64,000 nt of DNA from Mesorhizobium sp. (GTDB lineage Bacteria; Pseudomonadota; Alphaproteobacteria; Rhizobiales; Rhizobiaceae): positions 1 to 64,000 of the forward strand of contig NZ_JANINM010000006.1 of NCBI RefSeq assembly GCF_024509055.1, read 5' to 3'. This document shows, in pieces, positions 48,373 to 58,041 of this stretch. The first letter of the stretch is position 1, and every line of letters begins with the position of its first letter. A program made the translations under genes and the position numbers. Below the pieces are notes generated by a model. That model was not told the origin of the DNA. It saw nothing but the letters and a program-made list of their open reading frames with translations, and made no database searches.

Positions 48373-50454
48373 CTATTTCCACATGCCGCGCATTCGCGCG
48401 CCGAGATCGACTTTGACGCCAGGCTTCTGGCGCGGGTCGTCCTTGATGGCCGCGCTTGCCCAGGAGCTTTGCTCGAAGGCCGGGAGCATCGAGGCCGGGA
48501 TGAAGCGGGTGCGCGAGGCATAGACATGGCGGTCACCGCGCGCCGGCTGGTTGTGCGGGTAGAAGCGCTGCGGCACGAGAAGGTGCAGGCTGTCCTTCGC
48601 CCGCGTCATCGCCACATAGAGCAGCCGGCGCTCTTCCTCGATGTCTTCCTTGGTGCCGACGCCGAGATCGGCCGGGATGCAGCCGTCTACGGTGTTGAGC
48701 ACGAAGACGTTCTTCCATTCCTGCCCTTTGGCCGAATGGATGGTGGACAGGATGAGGTAATCCTCGTCGCGATGCGGCGGACCGGCCTGGTCGCTGGTGG
48801 CGTCGGGCGGGTCGAGCGTCAGCTCGGTCAAGAAACGCTCGCGCGACGGATAGCCGGACGCGATCTGCTCGAGCTGCACCAGATCGGCCCGGCGGGTGAT
48901 CGCGTCCTCGTGGATCCGCTCCAGATGCGGCTCGTACCAGAGCCTGATCCGTTCGAGGTCGGCCGGCCATTTCGGGCCGGCGCGCAGCCCGCTATAGATG
49001 TCGAGGAAGACCGGCCAGTCCTCGGCTGCGCGCTGCGGTGGCCGGAAGCGGGCAAGGCCGAGCGTCTCGTCGAGCGAGGTCGCCATCGCGTCGACGATCT
49101 GCGAGGCGGCGGAAGGACCGATGCCCGGCATCAATTGCAGCACGCGAAACCCGGCGACGCGGTCGCGCGGGTTCTCTGCGAAGCGCAGCATCGCCAGCAT
49201 GTCTTTCACATGCGCGGCGTCGAGGAACTTCAGGCCGCCGAACTTGACGAAGGGGATGTTGCGGCGCGTCAGCTCGACTTCCAGCGGCCCGCTGTGGCTG
49301 GAGGTACGGAACAGCACCGCCTGCGCCTTCAACGCCGTGCCGGCCTCGCGCTCGGCGAGGATCGCCTGACAGACATAATTGGCCTGCTCGGCCTCGTCGC
49401 GCACGCTGACCAGCTGCGGCTTGTGCGATGACCGGCGTTCGGTCCACAGGTTCTTGGTGAAGCGCTCGCTGGCCTCGCCGATCACCCGGTTGGCGGCGGC
49501 CAGGATCGGCTCGGTCGAGCGGTAGTTGCGCTCAAGCATGACGATCTCGGCGCCTTGCGCGAACTGTTTCGGGAAGTCGAGGATGTTGCGCACTTCCGCC
49601 GCGCGGAAGGAATAGATCGACTGCGCGTCGTCGCCCACCACGGTCAGCCCGGCGCCGTCCGGCTTGAGCGCCAGCAGGATCGAGGACTGCAGCCGGTTGG
49701 TGTCCTGGTATTCGTCGACCAGCACATGGTCGAAGCGCGAGGAAAGATGCGCGGCGATCTCGGGCTCCGCCGCCATCTGCGCCCAGTAGAGCAGAAGGTC
49801 GTCGTAATCGAGCACGTTCTGCGCCTGTTTGGCCTCGACATACCGGGCGAACAGCTCCTTCAGCTGGTCCGCCCAGGCCGCGCACCAGGGAAAGGCGGAA
49901 CCCAGCACTTCGCCCAGCGGCGCCTGCGCGTTGACGGCGCGGGAATAGATCTGCAGGCAGGTGCCTTTCGTCGGGAACCGGCTCTCGGTCTTCGAGAAGC
50001 CGAGTTCGTGCCGGGCGAGGTTCATCAGGTCGGCCGAATCCTCGCGGTCGTGGATGGTGAAGGCGGGATCGAGGCCGATCTGCTCGGCATAGTCGCGCAG
50101 CAGCCTCGCGCCGATGCCGTGGAAGGTGCCGGCCCAGGCGAGCGCGTCGGCGATGATCGCGGCGTCTCGTCCCAGCACCTCGCCAGCGATGCGCTCGACG
50201 CGCTTGGCCATCTCGGACGCCGCGCGGCGCGAAAAAGTCATCAGCAGGATGCGGCGCGGATCGGCGCCCTTGACGATGAGATGAGCGACGCGATGCGCCA
50301 GCGTGTTCGTCTTGCCCGAACCGGCGCCGGCGATCACCAGAAGCGGCGCGGCCACCTTGCCGTCGCCATGCACCACCGCCAGCCGCTGCTCGTCGTTCAG
50401 CCGGGCAAGGTAAGCGGGCGCCTCGAAGGACGAATCACGGGCGGCGATGTTCAT
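48373..50454 (-). CDS. UvrD/PcrA-type ATP-dependent helicase
   Basis: LNDEQRLAVVHGDGKVAAPLLVIAGAGSGKTNTL...VLVDEYQDTNRLQ...VVGDDAQSIYSFRAA...LSTIHSAKGQEW. Confidence 0.96.
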   Translation of the reverse strand: MNIAARDSSFEAPAYLARLNDEQRLAVVHGDGKVAAPLLVIAGAGSGKTNTLAHRVAHLIVKGADPRRILLMTFSRRAASEMAKRVERIAGEVLGRDAAIIADALAWAGTFHGIGARLLRDYAEQIGLDPAFTIHDREDSADLMNLARHELGFSKTESRFPTKGTCLQIYSRAVNAQAPLGEVLGSAFPWCAAWADQLKELFARYVEAKQAQNVLDYDDLLLYWAQMAAEPEIAAHLSSRFDHVLVDEYQDTNRLQSSILLALKPDGAGLTVVGDDAQSIYSFRAAEVRNILDFPKQFAQGAEIVMLERNYRSTEPILAAANRVIGEASERFTKNLWTERRSSHKPQLVSVRDEAEQANYVCQAILAEREAGTALKAQAVLFRTSSHSGPLEVELTRRNIPFVKFGGLKFLDAAHVKDMLAMLRFAENPRDRVAGFRVLQLMPGIGPSAASQIVDAMATSLDETLGLARFRPPQRAAEDWPVFLDIYSGLRAGPKWPADLERIRLWYEPHLERIHEDAITRRADLVQLEQIASGYPSRERFLTELTLDPPDATSDQAGPPHRDEDYLILSTIHSAKGQEWKNVFVLNTVDGCIPADLGVGTKEDIEEERRLLYVAMTRAKDSLHLLVPQRFYPHNQPARGDRHVYASRTRFIPASMLPAFEQSSWASAAIKDDPRQKPGVKVDLGARMRGMWK

Positions 50455-50528
50455 CGCCCATCAAGCATCGTTTCCGCTTTGTTCGCAACGGGGATATCGG
50501 GAGATGTCGCCGAAGGTTGGCGCGGCTG

Positions 50529-50693
50529 TTAGCGCCTCGGCGCCACGCCCATTGCCGTCGACTGGCGCCGCAGCGCTCGCCGTTCGCAAGGCATGTCCAG
50601 TGGCGCGACGTCGCCGGGCACTTCGTCGATGATCCTCACGGCGACGCGATAGGCGGTGTATGCGAACAGGCCCGTAAGCAGCAGGCGTATCAT
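50529..50693 (-). CDS. Very small membrane protein
   Basis: MIRLLLTGLFAYTAYRVAVRIIDEVPGDVAPLD... Confidence 0.35.
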   Translation of the reverse strand: MIRLLLTGLFAYTAYRVAVRIIDEVPGDVAPLDMPCERRALRRQSTAMGVAPRR

Positions 50694-50818
50694 GATCGTC
50701 TCCTCGCGAGGTTCCTCGGTTCGCATGTCAACCGGGACTTGGGCCATTGGTTCCCGCCGGCGCAACCAAAGCGCTGCGCCATCGTTGCCCAAACGAATGC
50801 GAACGAGAGGAGGTCGTC

Positions 50819-50992
50819 ATGATGAAACTTCCCTTGCTACTGGCCCTGGCGGCAGGGCTCGAGCTCGCCGCCTGCGACAACAGCACGCCGCCGACCAAGG
50901 CGCCTGCCGACCAGAACCCGCAGGTCGACAAGAATCCCGTGCCGAAATCGACGACCGGCGGCGATCAGCCTGGCACACCGCCTAAGCAATGA
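50819..50992 (+). CDS. Small lipoprotein
   Basis: MMKLPLLLALAAGLELAAC lipobox, then Pro-rich tail; AGGAGG Shine-Dalgarno upstream. Confidence 0.6.
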   Translation: MMKLPLLLALAAGLELAACDNSTPPTKAPADQNPQVDKNPVPKSTTGGDQPGTPPKQ

Positions 50993-51049
50993 CGAGATCG
51001 GTTCAAACCGCGATCGCCGCAGGCCGAGAACCGCCGCGGCACAGAAGAA

Positions 51050-51087
51050 GGCCGGCGCTGCTTGGGAGGAAGCTGGAAGCGCCGGCC
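51050..51087. ncRNA. Strong hairpin, possible small RNA or terminator
   Basis: GGCCGGCGCT gcttgggaggaagctgga AGCGCCGGCC with inner gcTT/AAgc pairing. Confidence 0.4.
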
Positions 51088-51268
51088 AAGCGGGAAAATC
51101 AGGCCCGCCGCACAAGTCAAGATAGCTGAGTCTTGCCGCCACGTCATGGTGCGATCGCGCTAGCCGGCTATCGACGCAACCGGGCGTACAAGTTTCGAAA
51201 GCCTGCGTCTTTCAAGGATCGATCGGATTTTCGCGGTGGAAGAGCGACACCCGGTAGGCGCCGATGTC

Positions 51269-52237
51269 TCACGCCATCGCAGAGCGGCCCAGCTGTCCGC
51301 CGGCGATCTCCAGGTCCAGCTGGCGCTGCGTCAGCGCCGCCTCGGCCATGATCCACTGCTTGAAGAACTCCACCTTGCGGGCGCCCAGCACCTTCATGGG
51401 GCTGACGAAGTACCAGCCGGCGGTGTTGGGATGGTGGACAGCGAAGGGCGCCACCAGCCGCTCGGCGCGGATGTCGCTTGCCATATAGGCACGGTTGGCG
51501 ACGGCAAAGCCCATGCCGGCATTGGCCGCCTCGTAGGACATCATGCAGGAATCGAAATAGATGCTCTTGGTCTCGCCCAGCACGAAGCTCGCGCCTGCAA
51601 AGCCCAGCCACGATTGCCAGTTCTGGGTGCAGGTATCGGAGTGGAGCAGGGTGAAATATCTGAGGTCTTCCGGCGTCACCTTCGAAAGCGGCTTGTCGCC
51701 CAGCACCTCGTAGTACAGCTTGCGGCTGCACACCGGCGTCAGGTCTTCCTTGAACAGAAGCTCCGAATTGAGGCCCGGAAAATTGCCGTCGCCATAGCGG
51801 ATCTCAAGGTCGTATTCCGAGGTCGAGAATTCATGCGTGGCGTAGGATGTCGAGACCCGCATCTCGATGTCGGGAAATTGCCGCTGGAAGGCCGAGAGCC
51901 GCGGAAACAGCCAGCGCGCAGCGAATGTCGGCAGCACGCAAATCCTCAAGACATGTGCCTGCGACTGGCCCGTGGCCTCCATGCTGGCCGCCACGATGCG
52001 CTCCAGCGCCTCGCGCACCCGCGCCACATAGGTCTCGCCTTCCGGCGTCAGCGACACCGCATTGCCGCCGCGCTGGAAGATCTTGAAGCGCAGCTGGTCT
52101 TCCAGGCTCTTCACCCGCTGACTGACCGCGGAAGCTGTGATGAACTGCTCTTCGCCGGCACGCGTGAAGTTCTTGTGCCTGGCGGCGCTCTCGACGATTT
52201 TGAGCGAGTTGAGGTTGACCTGACTGAGCAGACGCAC
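51269..52237 (-). CDS. LysR family transcriptional regulator
   Basis: NSLKIVESAARHKNFTRAGEEQFITASAVSQRVKSLEDQLRFKIFQR. Confidence 0.95.
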   Translation of the reverse strand: MRLLSQVNLNSLKIVESAARHKNFTRAGEEQFITASAVSQRVKSLEDQLRFKIFQRGGNAVSLTPEGETYVARVREALERIVAASMEATGQSQAHVLRICVLPTFAARWLFPRLSAFQRQFPDIEMRVSTSYATHEFSTSEYDLEIRYGDGNFPGLNSELLFKEDLTPVCSRKLYYEVLGDKPLSKVTPEDLRYFTLLHSDTCTQNWQSWLGFAGASFVLGETKSIYFDSCMMSYEAANAGMGFAVANRAYMASDIRAERLVAPFAVHHPNTAGWYFVSPMKVLGARKVEFFKQWIMAEAALTQRQLDLEIAGGQLGRSAMA

Positions 52238-52351
52238 GGGGGTTTCGACCTTAAGCCTGGCTTACGCTAGCACCAGCATTCCTAAATTTACAGAGGGAGG
52301 CGAATTAATCGACTGTTTACCAAGTGTTGCCCCCACCTTGGAGAAAGTAGA

Positions 52352-53185
52352 ATGAACGCCCATACAATTCCCGAACTGCGCTACGCGATGAGTCGTGAAG
52401 CCATCATCGGCCATGATACGGCGTGGAAAGTGTCGAGCTTCGGCGTCGCCCAGTATCTTCACGGCTACGACCCGCAGCTTCTTGCGGCGATCGAGGAGGC
52501 GGCGCTCAAGCTCAAGGCCAGCCACGCCGTGCACAAGCATCTCGACCTCACCTTCATCACCGGCGCCGACCGCTACATCCCTGAAATCAAGGAGCTTCTC
52601 AACGACAAGCTGCGGCTGGAGCGGCTGTCCGACATGATGGGCACCAAGCTTGAACCCTATCCGCTGTCGATCGTCGGCTCGACGGTCACCTTCATGAACC
52701 CGAAAGACGGCGCCGTGGAATGGCACTGCGATGGCGTTCCGGTGACCGAGCTCGTTCCGCTGTCGATCAGCGATCCTCTGATCGGTGGCCATCTGGAGAT
52801 CTATTGCGACGATTCTGAGACAGGCAGGGCGATCCTCGAATCCGGCCGCGATCTGCCGCGCAACAAGGTCATGCGCATCGATCACAAGATGAACTACGCC
52901 ACGCTCGGACAGTTCCTCGGCGTGCTGCATCGCACGGCGCCGATCCAGCTCGGCGAGCGCGTCACGCTGGTGCTCAACCAGCGCTCGGCGACCAAGCCTT
53001 ATGTCGACGACAACCGCATGTTCTACCTCGCCGCCGACAACGATCAGGACCGCGCCTGGGTGAACGAGCTCGCCGACGACGTCTGGACGAACCAACTGCC
53101 CGCCTACCGGCGCCATGCCGAGGAACATCCGGTGCCGAACCCGGCCGTGGATCCCGTCTCGGGCGGAGCAAGGGAGTCGTGGTGA
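52352..53185 (+). CDS. Fe(II)/2-oxoglutarate dioxygenase-like protein
   Basis: HxD-type WHCDGVP and downstream GVLHRTAPIQLGERVTLVLNQRS (H...R). Confidence 0.55.
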   Translation: MNAHTIPELRYAMSREAIIGHDTAWKVSSFGVAQYLHGYDPQLLAAIEEAALKLKASHAVHKHLDLTFITGADRYIPEIKELLNDKLRLERLSDMMGTKLEPYPLSIVGSTVTFMNPKDGAVEWHCDGVPVTELVPLSISDPLIGGHLEIYCDDSETGRAILESGRDLPRNKVMRIDHKMNYATLGQFLGVLHRTAPIQLGERVTLVLNQRSATKPYVDDNRMFYLAADNDQDRAWVNELADDVWTNQLPAYRRHAEEHPVPNPAVDPVSGGARESW

Positions 53186-54135
53186 TGCGCCACGACCCTG
53201 CCGAGCGCCAGCTGCCTTCGCTGAGCCTCGGCCCGGTCATGGAGGGAAAACGGGCTGGCACCGCCTTAGGTGCGGCGCTGGCCTTCGCCTTCGGCGCCGT
53301 GGCGTTGTGGGCGACCAACGCGCTGGTCGGCAAGACCTTGCTTGCCAGCCATCCGGTGTCCGAGGTGCAGTTCCTGCAGTTCTGCGGCGCCGCCCTGGTC
53401 TTTGCGCTGATAAGGCTGATGAGCGGCAGCTCTCCTTCTCTCCCGCAAGAGGAGAAGGGCAGCGCTGCGCTCGCCTACATCGTCGGCTTCATCGGCCTTG
53501 TCGGCACCATGGTGCTGCAATACGTCGCCTTTGCCTCGATGCCGGTGATCGAGGCCAATCTGGTCGCTTACACCTGGCCGCTGATGGTCGCCGCCGCGAT
53601 CATCCTGCTCGACCGCCCGAAGCGTCCGTTGCTGCTTGGGGTGACCGCCGCGCTCGGTTTCGCTGGCGTGGCGCTGGTGATTTCCGGCGGGCGCGCCCAT
53701 GCCTGGTTCGAGGGGGGCAGCCTCGCCGGCTGTGCCGCCGCCTTTGGCTCGGCCCTCTGCATGGCCTTCTATTCGATCGCCGTCGGCCGGCTTGCCGTGC
53801 CGCCGGACCGTCTTTTGCTGCCTTCGGCGGTGATCGGCGTGGCGCTTACCTTCGCCTGGTGCCTGCATGACGGCGCCGCCGGCCTGTCGGGCGTCGACCT
53901 CCTGCTCGGCCTTTACCTCGGCGCCGGCCCGATGGGGCTCGGCTATTATTTCTGGTCGCGGGCGTTGAGCCTCGACCAGGGCGGCAGGCTTGCTGTCGTC
54001 GCCTATCTGACACCGATCGCGTCCACGCTGTTGCTGGCCCTGTCGGGCGAAAGCCTGTCGACGACTGCCATTGCCGGCGCGGTCCTGGTCATTGGAAGCT
54101 GCATCGCGGTGGGCATAGAACGTTCGGAGGCTTGA
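53185..54135 (+). CDS. EamA/DMT family transporter
   Basis: About ten TM segments, EamA repeats (ALWATNALVGKTLLASHPVSEVQFLQF; PMGLGYYFWSRALSLDQGGRLAVVAYLTPIASTLLL); TGATG overlap with preceding gene. Confidence 0.9.
   Translation: MRHDPAERQLPSLSLGPVMEGKRAGTALGAALAFAFGAVALWATNALVGKTLLASHPVSEVQFLQFCGAALVFALIRLMSGSSPSLPQEEKGSAALAYIVGFIGLVGTMVLQYVAFASMPVIEANLVAYTWPLMVAAAIILLDRPKRPLLLGVTAALGFAGVALVISGGRAHAWFEGGSLAGCAAAFGSALCMAFYSIAVGRLAVPPDRLLLPSAVIGVALTFAWCLHDGAAGLSGVDLLLGLYLGAGPMGLGYYFWSRALSLDQGGRLAVVAYLTPIASTLLLALSGESLSTTAIAGAVLVIGSCIAVGIERSEA
53434..53458. repeat. Palindromic repeat fragment inside EamA CDS
   Basis: CCTTCTC tcccgcaagag GAGAAGG encodes SPSLPQEEK; arms match the 25569 intergenic element. 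Confidence 0.55.
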
Positions 54136-54140
54136 GAACC

Positions 54141-54350
54141 ATGCTTGACGAGGACGAACGCCGCGCCAGACAGGAAGCGCACTGGCTGCTCAGGGAATTC
54201 GGCGTCGAGGCGTCGCTCTATGCCGCCATGAAGGCCGAGAAGGCCATCGAGCAGAAGGATTTCGGCCGTTGTGCGCGCTGGAAGCGGGTGCTGGAAATCC
54301 TTGCCGACAGAGGTCCGGTGGAGATCGGGCGCGGTGCGGCCGCGAAATGA
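54141..54350 (+). CDS. Small conserved hypothetical protein
   Basis: MLDEDERRARQEAHWLLREFGVEASLYAAMKAEKAIEQKDFGRCARWKRVLEILADR. Confidence 0.6.
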   Translation: MLDEDERRARQEAHWLLREFGVEASLYAAMKAEKAIEQKDFGRCARWKRVLEILADRGPVEIGRGAAAK

Positions 54351-54698
54351 GCGGCTGGCACCAGGGGCCACGAATCAGGCATGATCGTCCGGCAGTGCGC
54401 GAATGCGCGGGTCCGGTGCCGGTTTCGGCGTTGCACTTCGATTTTGGAGCAACTGCGCGCTAAAGTCGAAGTGCAGTTGTGTCTTTTGCCGCTTCTTAAA
54501 GGCTAAAGACGCTATATTGCACCTGTTTCAGGTATTAGAATTCCTAACTTGCGTGACCGCGACCCGCGGTGAAAACATCCCTCCGGTATTGAGTCTCGTG
54601 CGTTTACTGACTCTGGACGGTCCGTTGGGGGACAAGGTCCAATACGATACCTAGACCAAAGTCTTGAAAACAGCTGGTCACTTCAGAGCCAGCAGAGG

Positions 54699-55151
54699 GT
54701 GAAAAAATTGTCCAATATCGATGACAAGACCGCAATCGAACTGACCGCAGACATTGTCTCGGCCTATGTCGGCAACAATCCGCTTCCGGCGTCGGGCCTG
54801 CCTGATCTGATTGCCAGCGTCAGCGCCTCGGTGCGCAAGCTCGCCGGCACAGGCGTCGTCGTGGAAGCCACGCCGCTGACGCCGGCCGTCAACCCGAAGC
54901 GCTCGGTGTTCCCCGATCACATCATCTGTCTCGAGGACGGAAAGAAGTTCAAGTCGCTGAAGCGGCACCTCTCGACCGACCACGGCCTGACGCCGGACGA
55001 ATACCGCGCCAAATGGGGCCTGCCCGCCGACTATCCGATGGTGGCGCCGAGCTATTCGGCCACCCGCTCGGCACTGGCCAAGTCTTCCGGCCTCGGCCGC
55101 AAGCCCGCCGCCGCCGATGCCGGCAAGGCCAAGCGCAAGCCCAAGGCCTGA
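54699..55151 (+). CDS. mucR: MucR/Ros family zinc-finger transcriptional regulator
   Basis: DHIICLEDGKKFKSLKRHLSTDHGLTPDEYRAKWGLPADYPMVAPSYSATRSALAKSSGLGRK. Confidence 0.95.
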   Translation: MKKLSNIDDKTAIELTADIVSAYVGNNPLPASGLPDLIASVSASVRKLAGTGVVVEATPLTPAVNPKRSVFPDHIICLEDGKKFKSLKRHLSTDHGLTPDEYRAKWGLPADYPMVAPSYSATRSALAKSSGLGRKPAAADAGKAKRKPKA

Positions 55152-55172
55152 CCCGTCAGGGCAGTGGTGACC

Positions 55173-55517
55173 ATGGCGCACCGTGGAACGGAGCATGCCG
55201 TGCCGTCGATTTCGCGCGACCAGACGTCGGCGCTCCTCGGCTTGCGCCGCCGCGTCGCCACCCAGTCAGGCGTGGACGCGGGCGAGGGGGTGAGTGCGCG
55301 GCGCGTCCTCTTCCTTGCCATCAGGCCGGTCGGTGACCTGAATACCGCGCTGGATGCGCTCGATGCATTCGAGCGCGCCATCGTGGAAGACGATAACCGG
55401 CTGGTGGTGGAGGCGCGCAGGCTGAAATGCCTCGCCATCCTGGACCGCATCATCGAGCAATCCCAGGAAAAGCGCGAAACGGTCTTCCGTCCGCAATTGC
55501 GCCTGATGGGCAGGTAG
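55173..55517 (+). CDS. Hypothetical protein
   Basis: 117-aa ORF with rhizobial-type composition; no motif recognised. Confidence 0.45.
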   Translation: MAHRGTEHAVPSISRDQTSALLGLRRRVATQSGVDAGEGVSARRVLFLAIRPVGDLNTALDALDAFERAIVEDDNRLVVEARRLKCLAILDRIIEQSQEKRETVFRPQLRLMGR

Positions 55518-55520
55518 CAG

Positions 55521-55748
55521 TCAGTCCTGGGATCCGGGCAGCGTGGCCGGCTGAGCGCCCTTGCGCCCGGAATCCTGATCGGCCGCAAGATTGTCGGCCT
55601 CGAGCGCCGTCATCTCCAGGAAATAGACAAGCATCTGGTAGCGCGTGCGCGGAAGCATCTTCGCCAGCTTGCGTGTAATCTCCGCGACGTATCTCAGCGT
55701 GCGCAGATCGTTGGCCGCGCCGTCCATCGTGAACTCCTGATCGATCAA
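55521..55748 (-). CDS. Small hypothetical protein
   Basis: MIDQEFTMDGAANDLRTLRYVAEITRKLAKMLPRTRYQMLVYFLEMTALEADNL. Confidence 0.55.
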   Translation of the reverse strand: MIDQEFTMDGAANDLRTLRYVAEITRKLAKMLPRTRYQMLVYFLEMTALEADNLAADQDSGRKGAQPATLPGSQD

Positions 55749-56079
55749 GTTATTGTTGGCGCCTAACGCGACTCATAGCGCATGGGTAAGTTCGCAGGAT
55801 CGCGGTAAAAGTGAAATCAATTTTCGGTAAGCATCACTGTTGGACTAGAACATTTTGGTACTTTTTCTGGTGGTATCGGCGACTGCAACCATAATATAAG
55901 CTGAGGTGGAACTTGTGGTTGTCTTGCTTCGCCAGTTTGATTGTCCGCCAGGGAAAGATGGGCTGCCTCGCTGAGGAAGCCGGAGAGGACCGGCGCGGTA
56001 TCCGCGGCCGGGCCGGCGCGGAACAGCGCAAGGCCGCTGGCTCTTGCGAAGCGGCGACGTCCCGTGCAAAAGCCCGGCC

Positions 56080-57957
56080 ATGCTTATCATCAACGACCTC
56101 TCGCTGCGCATGGCGGGGCGCCTGCTTCTCGATCATGCCTCGCTGACCCTGCCGGCCGGCACGAAGGCCGGCCTCGTCGGACGCAACGGCACCGGCAAGA
56201 CCACGCTGTTCAAGGCGATCACCGGTGATTTCCCCTCCGAGACCGGCTCCATCAGCCTGCCCAGGAACACCCGCATCGGCCAGGTGGCGCAGGAGGCACC
56301 GGGCACGGAGGAGCCGCTGATCGAGATCGTCATGAAAGCCGATGGCGAACGCTCGGCGCTGCTTGAGGAAGAAAAGACCGCCACCGACGCTCACCGCATC
56401 GCCGAGATCCATACGCGTCTCGCCGACATCGACGCGCACTCAGCGGAGTCGCGCGCGGCCACCATCCTTGCCGGCCTCGGCTTCGACGACGCCGCGCAGA
56501 AGCGTCCCGCTTCGTCCTTCTCCGGTGGCTGGCGCATGCGTGTGGCGCTCGCGGCCGTGCTCTTCTCCGAGCCCGACCTGCTGCTGCTCGACGAGCCGAC
56601 CAACTATCTCGACCTCGAAGGCACGCTGTGGCTGGAGAACTACGTCTCCAAGTATCCGCACACGGTTCTGCTGATCTCGCACGATCGCGACTTGCTCAAC
56701 CGCGCCGTCAACTCGATCGTCCACCTCGACCAGAAGAAGCTGACTTTCTGGCGCGGCGGCTACGACCAGTTCGAACGCCAGCTGACCGAACAGCGCGAAT
56801 TGCAGGAAAAGGGCCGCATCAAGCAGGAAGCCGCCCGCAAGCATATGGAGTCCTTCGTCGAACGCTTCCGCGCCAAGGCTTCAAAGGCCAGGCAAGCCCA
56901 GTCGCGTATCAAGGCGCTGGAGAAGATGAAGCCGATCGCCGCGATCGTGAACGACACTGTGCGGCCGTTCTCCTTCCCCGAGCCGGTGAAGACGGTGGCC
57001 TCGCCGATCGTGGCGCTCAACGGCGTCAATGTCGGCTACACCGAAGGCCAGCCGATCCTGAAGAAGATGACATTGCGCATCGATGCCGACGATCGCATCG
57101 CGCTGCTCGGCGCCAACGGCAACGGCAAGTCGACCTTCGCCAAATTGTTGTCGGGTCGGCTGAAGCAGGAAACCGGCACCATGACGGTGGCGCCCGGGCT
57201 GAAGGTGGCGATCTTCGCCCAGCACCAGCTCGACGATCTTCGGCCGGAGGAGAACGCCTATGAGCATGTGCGCCGGCTGATGCCGGACGCGCCGGAAGCC
57301 AAGGTTCGCGCTCGCGTCGCCCAGTTCGGCCTGGCCACCGAGAAGATGAATACCGCGGCGAAAGACCTGTCCGGCGGCGAGAAGGCGCGGCTTTTGATGG
57401 GCCTGTCGGCCTTCGAGGGGCCGAACCTCTTCATCCTCGACGAGCCGACCAACCATCTCGACATCGACAGCCGTGAATCGCTGATCCATGCGCTGAACGA
57501 TTTTCCGGGTGCGGTCATCCTGATCTCGCACGACCGGCATCTGCTCGAAGCGACGGCCGACCGGCTGTGGCTGGTCAAGGATGGCGCGGTCAATCCCTAT
57601 GACGGCGACCTCGAGGACTACAAGACGCTGGTGACCGGCGTCTCCTCCAACCGCCGCGAGCAGAAGGAGGCGGACAAGGCGTCCAAGGCCGATCGCCGCC
57701 GCGAAGCGGCCCAGCGCCGCGCCGCGATGGAGCCCTTGGCCAAGGAAATCCGCGCCACCGAAGCGCTGATGGACCGTGTCCGCAAGCGCATCGACCTCAT
57801 CGAGGACGAGCTCGCCAATTCGGCGATCTACGAAAAGGATCCCTCGACCGCGACGCGGCTTGCCAAGGAACGCTCGCAGCTGGCGGCCACGCTCGCCCAG
57901 AACGAGGACAAGTGGCTGACCATGTCAGCGGAGTATGAGGAAGGGATCGCGGAGTAG
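56080..57957 (+). CDS. ABC-F family ATPase
   Basis: Two ABC domains (GRNGTGKTT, GANGNGKST; LLLLDEPTNYLDLEG, LFILDEPTNHLDIDS) with linker and C-terminal coiled coil. Confidence 0.95.
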   Translation: MLIINDLSLRMAGRLLLDHASLTLPAGTKAGLVGRNGTGKTTLFKAITGDFPSETGSISLPRNTRIGQVAQEAPGTEEPLIEIVMKADGERSALLEEEKTATDAHRIAEIHTRLADIDAHSAESRAATILAGLGFDDAAQKRPASSFSGGWRMRVALAAVLFSEPDLLLLDEPTNYLDLEGTLWLENYVSKYPHTVLLISHDRDLLNRAVNSIVHLDQKKLTFWRGGYDQFERQLTEQRELQEKGRIKQEAARKHMESFVERFRAKASKARQAQSRIKALEKMKPIAAIVNDTVRPFSFPEPVKTVASPIVALNGVNVGYTEGQPILKKMTLRIDADDRIALLGANGNGKSTFAKLLSGRLKQETGTMTVAPGLKVAIFAQHQLDDLRPEENAYEHVRRLMPDAPEAKVRARVAQFGLATEKMNTAAKDLSGGEKARLLMGLSAFEGPNLFILDEPTNHLDIDSRESLIHALNDFPGAVILISHDRHLLEATADRLWLVKDGAVNPYDGDLEDYKTLVTGVSSNRREQKEADKASKADRRREAAQRRAAMEPLAKEIRATEALMDRVRKRIDLIEDELANSAIYEKDPSTATRLAKERSQLAATLAQNEDKWLTMSAEYEEGIAE

Positions 57958-58041
57958 GGGAGCCGGCGAGCGAGAGAGAAATCTCGCCTTCGTTCCCCTG
58001 TCGCCACGGGCAGGATCTCCCCTCGGTAGGCGATCAGCTGA

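Noticed and set aside
52305-52322. TTAATCGACTGTTTACC upstream of the dioxygenase as a CtrA box
   Set aside because: Second half is TTTA, and there is no supporting second site.
57960-58040. Possible palindromic repeat after the ABC-F gene
   Set aside because: Arms are short and imperfect; not convincing as a repeat element.
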